Assembly (NCBI GenBank): GCA_032433595.1 | Contig: JASWJB010000486.1 | Coordinates: forward strand, 1-23,181 | DNA from: Conoideocrella luteorostrata | Lineage: Eukaryota; Ascomycota; Sordariomycetes; Hypocreales; Clavicipitaceae | Length of the DNA stretch: 23,181 bases | Reading direction: 5' to 3' | Part shown: piece after piece, positions 1 to 8,327 of the stretch | How the letters are laid out: every line of letters starts with the position of its first letter | How positions within the stretch are numbered: the stretch's first letter is position 1 | Position numbers and translations under genes: made by a program | Notes under the pieces: model-generated | The model's input: the letters and a program-made list of their open reading frames with translations, nothing else | Database searches by the model: none | Told to the model about the DNA's origin: nothing

Positions 1-632
1 TTTTTTTTTTTTTTTTTTGAGATGCTGAGACTATTCATTGGTGATAGGGACCGGGCGTTATAAAAGGTTTCCGTGGTTGCACATCCGAAGCTAGCGATGT
101 AAGAGGTTGAAGCGATCATATAAGATATCTTTATGTTGGGTGCGTTGGGCGGCTTGACACTCCTGAACAAGTCTTCCAATAATCCTGAAGTCGTGATTCT
201 GCGTGAATTATCTCACACATCGTACAAGCGATTCAAAAACACAAGTCTGAGAGTGTAGTTGGCTTTCACTCATTGATGCCCGGGGTTGGCTAACTACTTT
301 GTGGCGGTTTGTTGCTTTGTCGGTCCAAGAAAAAAAAACCCCCCCGAGTCACAGTATCCTGCCGACTATTCACGCCGTGGAGTTTTGGCCTTAGTGACAG
401 GAAATCCGCTGATTTAAGGGACAGCGCGACAACTTGCCAATACATCCACAAATTTCCTAGCACAAAGTTGCAGCTGGCGTCTCTCCTTGAACTCTATTGC
501 GCCACATCGAAAACCTTTCCATCACGAGCAGAAACGTACTTAATCTGCCACCTGTTATCATCTTTCACTGCGCACATCGTCCACTCGCCTTAATTTTCTT
601 CCAGTTCGCTACTCTTTTTGTCCAGCGCAAAA
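1..632. other. Left-edge spacer and leader of the nuclease-like gene
   Basis: No coding region is supported here. It opens with an 18-base T run, which may only reflect where the window was cut. Further on there is an A-then-C homopolymer junction near 330-346. The last 70 bases before the ATG at 633 are pyrimidine-rich with short T runs, typical of a fungal core promoter or leader. One frame is open from 309 to 593, but it has no recognisable protein and poor codon character. Confidence 0.5.
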
Positions 633-1796
633 ATGAAATACAGCATCTGCCCACAAGGATTTAAAGTTGGGCACTGGAGGCGTCTTTACGACGCGTGCAT
701 CTCCAATCTTGAAGCCCTCAAACTCGTTGCTAGTAATGCAACCTTCGTCGTTTTTGACGCTGAACCATGGGGTGGAGATAATACTCAGGCCTCCGAACTT
801 GGGATATCCATACTACGGATGGCCAAAACGAGACAGACGGATGTCATGCCTGTAACACTGCAGGATTTTGTCGATATTCAGGCAATCGAAACGCACTGGA
901 TACAAATTGCCGAAATGACGAGACCCAAGAAAAGCGAACCCCATAGATTCGGCCAACATCATGTTGTTACTAGCCTTGACGTCGAACAATATGCCAGGTC
1001 TCTTATCGATTCGTACCGGCAAAAATATTGCCCTCTGACTACCGAACATTTAATTTTCGTTGGTTTTGACGTACGATTTGAGCTTCAGTTGCTCTCGACA
1101 ACCTATCATAGCTTTACAGATTATTTTACATCTTGGCTTGATCTCCAAGAGCTTGCAAGGCTTTCTAGTCATACTGACAAGCCGGGGCTAAGCGAAACTC
1201 TCAAGGCTTGCGGCTTCGGGAGTCTCGAGCCAAAAGATCTACATAGCCTGAACGGTAGGCATAACGCTGCGACAGATACCGTTCGTGCCGCGGCGATTTT
1301 GTGTTACCTTTTAACAAATTCAGACAAGAGTCAATTACTCAAAATTGCAACCTCTAGTCGCAATACTAGCGTTTTAAATAGAAGACGCCGAGGACTACCT
1401 GCAAATGCTCCCGAAGAACGCAAGGTCTGGCTCGGTACGAGACCTAAACCAAGGGAGCTCTATCCGTATACTGCAAGAGTTAGGCACTCAACTGGAGATG
1501 TCTTGACACCTACTGGTCTTCTTGAAACCTTTGCAGAATACGAGCCAGTTGCGGTCGGTACCGCGAAACGAAATCGATATGGATGGGTCTGTCTTCCAAG
1601 TCTCAGCCGCCTTAATGATTTTATAAGGCGGGTGGATGGTTCGCACCACGAACCACAAGGTCCTTGGATTGTGGTCACCGATTACGATCCAGACATCACC
1701 CCCGCAAAAGATATGCGCGAGTTAAAGGAAAGGCTTCACGCTCGAGCGGACGAGAAGCGAGAGGAACGGCGTCTAAAACGACTGGGCAATGTGTGA
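633..1796 (+). CDS. DEDDh-type RNase H-fold nuclease-like protein (Gfd2/YDR514C-like)
   Basis: A single-exon gene of 387 codons. I start it at the ATG at 633, in a good AAAAATG context; the same frame is open five codons further up but has no ATG there. Residues 38-62 read as the first strand of an RNase H-like exonuclease fold, with D42-x-E44 followed by an ELGISIL segment. GFDVRFEL around 144-151 supplies the second acidic residue (D146). HNAATD at 210-215 is the H-x4-D third motif (H210, D215). All five expected DEDDh residues are therefore present. This layout matches the Gfd2/YDR514C-like domain found in many fungal proteins; QIP, the RNAi-associated exonuclease, is a more distant alternative. 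The last 130 residues form a separate part of unknown role, ending in a strongly basic Arg/Lys/Glu helix (361-384). A 3'-5' exonuclease activity on RNA or DNA is inferred from the motifs alone; the substrate is unknown. Confidence 0.85.
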   Translation: MKYSICPQGFKVGHWRRLYDACISNLEALKLVASNATFVVFDAEPWGGDNTQASELGISILRMAKTRQTDVMPVTLQDFVDIQAIETHWIQIAEMTRPKKSEPHRFGQHHVVTSLDVEQYARSLIDSYRQKYCPLTTEHLIFVGFDVRFELQLLSTTYHSFTDYFTSWLDLQELARLSSHTDKPGLSETLKACGFGSLEPKDLHSLNGRHNAATDTVRAAAILCYLLTNSDKSQLLKIATSSRNTSVLNRRRRGLPANAPEERKVWLGTRPKPRELYPYTARVRHSTGDVLTPTGLLETFAEYEPVAVGTAKRNRYGWVCLPSLSRLNDFIRRVDGSHHEPQGPWIVVTDYDPDITPAKDMRELKERLHARADEKREERRLKRLGNV

Positions 1797-1938
1797 CCGG
1801 AAATGTCGCCTCCCTTGGGGTCATCGCGTCACGGGGATAAGGGTCGTCGTACAAAGGTCAAAGGGATCGATTAAGGCCTTCCAATTAATCTATGAAAGAG
1901 GGATCTGTTGGAATATCCGGTCAAAGCACGCGAGCAGG

Positions 1939-2018
1939 CACGTGGGCACGTCACGTGGTCACCTTGGCGAGCCTCTTATATACGGCGCGGGCATAGATAC
2001 TCTTCTTCTCTTCTCTTT
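1939..2018 (+). promoter_or_regulatory. Promoter-like block: two CACGTG boxes, TATATA, pyrimidine tract
   Basis: CACGTG occurs at 1939-1944 and again at 1952-1957. TATATA follows at 1977-1982 and a CT-only run at about 2001-2018. Order and spacing resemble a fungal core promoter with bHLH-type sites. The first ATG after it (2031) is followed at once by a stop; the next (2163) opens 90 codons with no family resemblance. It may drive a noncoding RNA, an unrecognised small gene, or nothing. Confidence 0.3.
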
Positions 2019-2585
2019 TAGACAGACCCAATGAATTGAATCCTTTGTTTATTGTTTTGCTTCACCTTCTGGTGCCTGCTACTCGAAGCGCCTGTGCTTC
2101 CTACAGGATCACAACTCTCCCAGTGTCTTCCTTTTATCCTCCTTCAACCTCATAGCCTCTATATGGTTATCAGGCTCCGCCACGACCCTGGGTACACCAT
2201 CCGCATATGGGCGGCGGGACGTGTTGTGCTCGACCGCGCTCCGAGCCGCCGGACCGGAAAAAAAAAAAGTAAAGTCTCACAGGATATTGGTTTCTTTCAG
2301 TTGTACCCTTGTGAACCACTTTCTTTTCCCCCCTTTTCTTTTATTAATACTTCTTTCCTTTTTAAAAACGTTCGGGTTCGTTCAGGTTCAAGGACCAGGG
2401 CGTACCCCAAGATAGCCATGCGGCATGCGAGTTAATGACTATCTGAAACTCTGAGAGCTCTTTTACCTTTGTGGTAATTGCGTTTGGGTTCAGTATTATA
2501 ACATTCTATAATATTATTATTACCTTGTCTAAGTAAGCTATAAGCTAACAAGTGCTTATCTAAATGCAAAGACTTGAGTTAATTA

Positions 2586-2605
2586 TGTGTGTGTGTGTGT
2601 GTGTG
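2586..2605. repeat. (TG)10 dinucleotide microsatellite
   Basis: Ten uninterrupted TG units in noncoding AT-rich sequence. Likely length-variable between strains. Confidence 0.9.
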
Positions 2606-2727
2606 AAGGGGTTACTGTGGATATGAATGAGAGAATTAGAACCGATCTTCTTGTTTTACAGGGGGGGAAACATCTTGTTTTTTTTTTTTTAGGCAAGTAG
2701 TCATATTAGCACAAGGCCTGTATCTTA

Positions 2728-2739
2728 TTAGGGTTAGGG
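2728..2739 (+). repeat. Two exact units of telomere-type TTAGGG
   Basis: TTAGGGTTAGGG matches the usual filamentous-fungal telomere unit. It is only two units long and internal. An 8-bp-stem hairpin (CTAAAGTT at 2757-2764 against AACTTTAG at 2771-2778) lies just downstream. It may be a Tbf1/Rap1-type protein site, a repair scar, or chance. Confidence 0.6.
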
Positions 2740-3714
2740 TAGAGTGTGACTTCTCTCTAAAGTTTATTTTAACTTTAGTAAGGTGTAAAATTTATTTTAG
2801 CGCACGTATACTCCTACGGATCCTCGAATTGATGATATCTTCTTGACTTGGCTTATTGCTTAGTTATTGTCTCTTCGGCAGGATAGGGCTAACATAAGAT
2901 CTTTCAAAAATGGAATCAAGTCAACGCGATGCCGGTTGGGGCATTGGTTGCAAAAAAAAAAAAAGTTAAAAGATAAATGAAAGAGGAATCGGCATCAAGG
3001 GATTGAAGGGCATCATCGTCGTTATCACATTATTGTGATTTTCTTTTTTGGGAAGACTGTGACTACTGCCTTTGTTATTGAGCAGCGTTGCGCGTAAGTG
3101 TGAGGGCTGTAGCTTCTCGCTTTGCTTCTTCAATAAGAGGCTATTTCCTGCACCACATCTAGCATATTCTAGAGATCCTCCCTTTATACGAAATCTGTGA
3201 ACGAGTTTCTGCAACTTCCTCTGGATTGTAAAGGGCATCTACTACGGCGAGGCCGCCAAAAAATCTATCCGATTATCAGTGCGTAAAGAAGGACGGATCT
3301 TCACGCTAGGGAAGCGGTTTCAAAACTATCAAAAGCTGAGAGATCTTTTCTGCTCTTTTTTTCGCCAACCTACCAGACCCGACAAGAAGCGTGGTGAAAA
3401 GGTGTGTTTATATACCCCTTTGCTTTGTAACTAATACATACGACCAAACCTATTGGATGAACACTGGATCTCGTCTGCTCTCCTTTAGACAAATGATCCA
3501 TGTATATAATCCAATCTACTCTGCATTCTAGTACATATGACCATACCTACTGGAAATTTCTTGATCCCTGGGTGCGGTACAGCAATGAGCTGCTATCCTG
3601 TCCCAGGGCTTGCTCCGTGCCGCCATGTACTGGTACTATGGTTCAGGGTAGGTACTCCGTATTGTCCTTGATTATGACTACCGACTAATATCAACCGCCT
3701 TTCATTTAAGCATC

Positions 3715-3725
3715 ACCTTGAAGGT
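3715..3725. promoter_or_regulatory. Zinc-response-element-like palindrome ACCTTGAAGGT
   Basis: This is an exact match to the 11-bp consensus ACCTTNAAGGT bound by yeast Zap1 and related fungal zinc-responsive activators. It lies 683 bp upstream of the avl9 start. The only zinc-related gene here is 16 kb away, so the site cannot plausibly serve it. Whether it is functional is unknown; the palindrome could be chance. Confidence 0.3.
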
Positions 3726-3841
3726 GCAGCACGGACATACGTGCATTGCCCAGCACCCTCTTTTCTCCTCAAAGGATCTTGCGGGTCCCGACGGCAGACG
3801 AAGTAATTCCCTTTGTGTCCCGGCCAACAGACTAGAACCCC

Positions 3842-4243
3842 ATGGTTTTACCCTCATTGCCTGCTCTGTATACGGCAAACATTTCGCCTCTGAGGTCACT
3901 CCTGACTCTCGACGAGAATCAGCCAGCGCTGCTCCGCCATTTGACATCTGGCGGACACACCAACATCCCCCCCCGCTGCATTGACACTTCACCTTGCATG
4001 CTTCGCGCGACGTCGACGGATCGACTTACGGATGTACTGCTGACCGGTCTCTACCATCCCATTTTCGAACCGCTGCAATCCGACCTGTCGCAGCTGCAAG
4101 TTGTACAGAATAGCCGGAATCGCCCGCTTTGGTGTCCCTATCGACCCCGAATAATCAATTCCTTCCTCCCTTCGCGCGAATCGTACCGTACGCAGGCAAT
4201 TCTTTATACATTCATTCCGCAGCCAACAGCTACACGGATTTAA
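3842..4243 (+). CDS. Unassigned 133-codon ORF, doubtful
   Basis: An ATG-initiated frame open for 133 residues with no recognised family. The middle part, from the internal Met at about residue 56, has GC-rich third positions and a Leu-rich stretch weakly reminiscent of an F-box (DVLLTGLYHPIFEPL), but no full motif follows. It sits 165 bp before the avl9 start and may simply be avl9 promoter or leader sequence. Other frames here are also open for 75-96 codons, which weakens the case. I do not propose a function. Confidence 0.13.
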   Translation: MVLPSLPALYTANISPLRSLLTLDENQPALLRHLTSGGHTNIPPRCIDTSPCMLRATSTDRLTDVLLTGLYHPIFEPLQSDLSQLQVVQNSRNRPLWCPYRPRIINSFLPSRESYRTQAILYTFIPQPTATRI

Positions 4244-4408
4244 CAGTGGTGTTTGCAAGCTGCGCGAGCAGTCACGAGCTCATTAATCTAATCGGAGGTC
4301 GCTTTCAATCCCGTCATCGCATGGACGCTCAAATATATCTCTCGATACGCGAGTAATTGCTCATAGCGGCTACTGTGGCCAATTGATTGAAGCCTCAGGC
4401 TCGGAAAA

Positions 4409-6838
4409 ATGGCCTCTGAGGACATCAATAGCACACAAAACGGTACGAGCTCGCCGAATGGACTCGAGTCTCAACCGGCGTTGACCCCGGTTCCCCTTAA
4501 CGATACGGACGGCTTGGCTGGCAATGGATTCTCCCCGTTGGTAACGGTTGTTGGATTTCACCATGCCCGGGGCCCGGAAGTTGAGTCTTGGTTCGGTGCG
4601 AAAGAGGGGATCGATCCGGCCATTACATACAACTGGCCGTTATTGCCTTTCATGGCATTGAGCGACGGAGCTCACGCGTGAGTTGAATTGGACGGCCTAT
4701 TCGCAGGTTTTGTGCAACGTAGCTAATTAGGACACAGCTCTGAAGAGGATTTTTCATACTTCACTCTGCTGAAACCCAAAACAGATGCTGAGCCGGCAAC
4801 ATCATTATTTGGTATTTCTTGCACGCGGCAACTCGACTCTTCTCAGCTGATAGACCGGCCTGCCGATGTTACTAGATCTACGGTGCAAAAGGCCGTAGTC
4901 GTCATTGCGGACAGCCCACAGTTCTTTGGTATGCTGCGCGAGAGACTTAGCATTGTCACACAGGCGTGGTTTGCGCAACGTGAGTTCAGAGATACAGAAA
5001 TCTTGCGACGGTTTCAGGAGAGTCTAGCAGATGAAAAAGCAAGAGGCACCTTGAAGGAGGAGGCTGAACGTGATCTACACTTGGGTATGAGCTTGCGAGA
5101 ACTCATTCATGAATTTAAGTGGCAAGCTTTGGTGCTCCTCAAATGCTGTCTATTGCAGCCAAAGGTACGTAAAACACCCAAACGATGACGCTGCTTCTTT
5201 TTTGGGATCAGTTAACCCTAACCTAATGTTAGATGCTCTTCTTCGGGTCCAGATGTGACAGGCTGTGTATGGTTCAATTTTCTCTCATTTCTTTGATACC
5301 CGGCCTTATCCGGAACCTGCAAGATTGTGCCGACCCCGAACTGAACAGTTATGAGAAAAAGCTTGCTCAGCCCACCAGCTTGCAGAGCAGCAACCGAAAC
5401 TCATTGTTGACTTTTATGGGCTTGCCCTTGCAAATATTCGGCAAGGTATGCGTTCCCAAGTTATCACCATTCCTTGACTGCGTGGCTGACAGCTGGATAG
5501 GGCGGTTTTTTCGGTCCGTACACACCCCTTCAGCAGCTCGATATTTTAGCCGACTTTGGGACCAAATCATACATTGTGGGCAGCACAAATTCGCTGCTTC
5601 TTCAACAAAAGGACCGGTACAGCGACATTCTTATCAACCTGGACGAAGACACCGTCAACATCACATCGCCATCTCTCAAAGCGGCACTGGCGCTGACTCC
5701 GGCAGATCGCAGATGGATCGACTTCTTGACTCACGAGGTGAATGAAACATGGGACGAAGCCAACCCAAGCAGGCCGAAAAACATGCAGTACGTCGGAAGC
5801 GAAGAGTTTATTAGATCACAATTCGAGGCGTACATGCTGGGATTGATATCCTCTGTAAAATATCACAACTTCCTTGTCAGCCAAGGAGAGGACCCCTCTA
5901 GCCTGGGGGCTGACAGCGACCCAGCCGCAGACTTCGGGTACGAGTGGGTGGAGGCTTGGATGAAGACGGAGAACTACCGCATGTGGAATGCGCACACAGA
6001 TACAAATCTCTTCGCTGTCTCGGAGCCGAAGCACCCTTGTGCAGGGGGATTGACTATCGAGGATATTCAGAGACGGGTGGCTGACCAGTTCAAGGATCTT
6101 CATTTGGACGAGCGTCTGGCCCAGGGTCGAGATATCCTGGGACGAAACTTGGCCGCCGGTCGCGAAAAGGCATCGACTATGCTCAATAAGCTGTACTCGG
6201 ACGTGGAATACCTCCGGGAGTCACAACGACGTCGCGCAGAAGAGGCACGAGCTGACGGAGTAAAGTCTCCTTCCGAGAAGACCACATACCAGGTCGACCT
6301 GGTCAAGGCCCAACAGACAGTCAACACGGTGGGCGCCAAAGCCAGCGCCTACATGTCCAGTTGGGCAACGTGGGCAGGTGAAAAACGAAAGACCGGCGGC
6401 TGGGGCGCAGGCTGGGGCAAGAAAAGCAATAGTCGGTCAGATAAGAAGGATACTTCTTTGCCCGGAAGCCCCATCGAGAAGGACTATCAAATGGTCAGCC
6501 CACCCGCGTCAAGGTCAACATCTACAGACGAATACCGTGGGCGTCACCCCACACATGCCTCCTTCAGCGAGAGCATTCTATCCAAGGCGAGCGACCGTCC
6601 CATGACCGGGGTATCTGAAATCGATGACGAAAAAGAAAAGTCTATGCCTCCCAGCGTGCCCACAAACAATGGGGATTCAGCAAAGGAACAATCAACGCCG
6701 AAGTCCAAAAACGACGGTTTCCAGAAAGAAGATGTTATTGGTGCACCGTCACAGCCGTCACAGTCTGTAGCAAATGATTCTCCAAAGAGCGAAAGCAAAC
6801 AACAACCAGAAACGCCGCACAAGGCTGGCAGTGACTAG
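4409..6838 (+). CDS. avl9: Avl9, DENN-related late secretory pathway protein
   Basis: Four exons: 4409-4677, 4738-5164, 5233-5445 and 5501-6838, giving 748 residues. Introns are 60, 68 and 55 bp, all GT-AG with in-phase junctions. The N-terminus is short and polar. VVGFHHARGPEVE at 47-59 is the hallmark start of the Avl9 domain, and KMLFFGSRCDRLC across the exon 2/3 junction and LISLIPGLIRNLQDCADP further on are also family-conserved. The domain runs to about residue 560. It is followed by a Trp/Gly-rich patch (about 590-610) and a Ser/Pro/Lys-rich, probably disordered tail to the end. Avl9 family members act at the Golgi in forming exocytic vesicles and resemble DENN-type Rab regulators. The start at 4409 has a good AAAAATGGC context. 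The alternative AG in intron 1 (4729-4730) would bring in a stop. Exon structure is by inspection. Confidence 0.93.
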
Positions 6839-6875
6839 ACGGCTATGATATGAGGAAAAGTCCCTCCCTCTCCTT

Positions 6876-6906
<31 letters not shown>

Positions 6907-8327
6907 AACCACCAAAAACTAAAAAAATTGCCATGTCAAGAGTACTAAATCAAGAGTGAGCATATATATACGACCTAACAAGGAAGAGGAAGGTGAAGGA
7001 TGTGTGGCACTATCAAAACAGCAATGCTATCAACTCCAGGCACGCAATGTACTTACGTAAATACTTGATCAGGTATTATCACGGCCTTTTGCGTTTTTTT
7101 CCCCCTACACTTCGGCTTTATCGGTCTATAGACCTTCATAGTGAGATCTACGTTGAGCCATGTTGTTGTATACTCGCGAAAATGCATTGCCAGCAATACC
7201 CCCTCAATTGTCGTCAAATGCCATGTCCTCATACGGGACAGGGTACGGTACACAGGCACCTTCACTGATGACATGATGCTGGGACCCATCCATTCGCCTT
7301 TAGTCTCGGCTATCTTTGTATGAGAATGCGTCTTATGACAAATTCGGTAGATAATAACGGAGTGCTGCAGTGACATAAAATGTGGCTATCTAACATCAAT
7401 TACGACCCTCGGTGTCTCATAAACCTAGCCATGACCAGAGTGAATCTCTTGTAGATTTTATCCATATCAACAACCTTGGCAACATCACAAGCCTGATAAT
7501 CGGGCTCTACGGTGGTATTGAAAAACTTGATCAAGTTTCTGGTAGATGCTCGAGCCTTGGCTAGCTATTAAAAAATTATGCATGTTGACAACCTATTGAG
7601 CGGTCACTAAACATAACCTGACATACTACATTACTTCATACAGTATCCGTCTCTCGCAGCTAACGCTATAGGGTGTATATCTTGATAGACCTATATGATG
7701 TACTATGGAAACGTAAATCTATTGTCATCAGTCTCCGACTCCACTTTCCGGCAGCTCCAAATCACGTCTCCGTCACCAACATCATAGCGCCGCCAAGAAA
7801 GTGTAGAATCACTTCCGGTATACTTATTGCCTGTTTCATAAATTCGTGTGCATTTTATCGTACTACGCTGGTCGCTTCTACATACCATACCAATGTACTC
7901 CCAAGCATGTAAGTCCATTTCCCGCTCTGACCCACGACAACGAACACGCTGAGAAGGCATAGGTACAGTATGACATCGACGACTCGTCAAGCATTTTTAA
8001 TCTGCGTCAATGTAGTTTAGGTTGTCCTTTGCTACAAAAAACTCAGTCTATTGGCGACAACCTTTGTAGCTTGCTAGCCAACCATGCAAGGGACGAGAAA
8101 GCTCAGAGAAAGCTTTGACTATGTCGCGTGCCATCCCAGCTTCATTTATTTGACTTTCTGACATGAACGCTAAAGAAATCACATCTATCTTGACGTTTGA
8201 TGCGTCACTACTAGTGATTTAGGGAGATTCGAGGCTGCGCAGCGTTTCAGAGCGTCGACACATGAATCTGCTGACTGCTTTCGCAGCGTTCTCTGTTATG
8301 AATGTGTCGAAATGTTGCGAGATTCCC
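6839..8327. other. Convergent spacer between avl9 and cul1
   Basis: Both flanking genes point into this interval, so it should hold two 3' ends. Apart from the homopolymer tract at 6876-6905 it is unremarkable AT-rich sequence. Small open frames (up to about 107 codons on the minus strand) have no family resemblance. No RNA gene was recognised. Confidence 0.5.
6876..6905. repeat. C20A10 homopolymer tract
   Basis: Twenty C followed directly by ten A, beginning 38 bp after the avl9 stop, so probably in its 3' UTR. More A-rich sequence follows. Such tracts are prone to slippage and sequencing error, so the exact length is uncertain. Confidence 0.9.

Larger units (their letters stand above)
1797..4408. 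other. 2.6-kb spacer between the nuclease-like gene and avl9
   Basis: No convincing gene. It holds a promoter-like block (1939-2018), a frame open from an ATG at 2163 to 2435 (90 residues, no recognised family), an AT-rich part around 2450-2900 with a TG microsatellite, a two-unit TTAGGG repeat and AT hairpins, and a zinc-response-like palindrome at 3715. A 133-codon ORF at 3842-4243 is listed separately with low confidence. The last few hundred bases should contain the avl9 promoter and leader. Confidence 0.5.

Noticed and set aside
633..1796. Naming the nuclease-like gene qip (RNAi exonuclease)
   Set aside because: The shared DEDDh motifs are not specific enough, and the 387-residue layout fits Gfd2/YDR514C-like proteins better.
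2370..2400. GGTTCAAGGACC as a tRNA B box
   Set aside because: The flanking bases do not form a T stem, and no A box or acceptor stem was found at the right distance.
5212..5226. Telomere-like TTAACCCTAACCTAA
   Set aside because: It is not a clean repeat and lies in avl9 intron 2, where CTAAC serves as the branch site.
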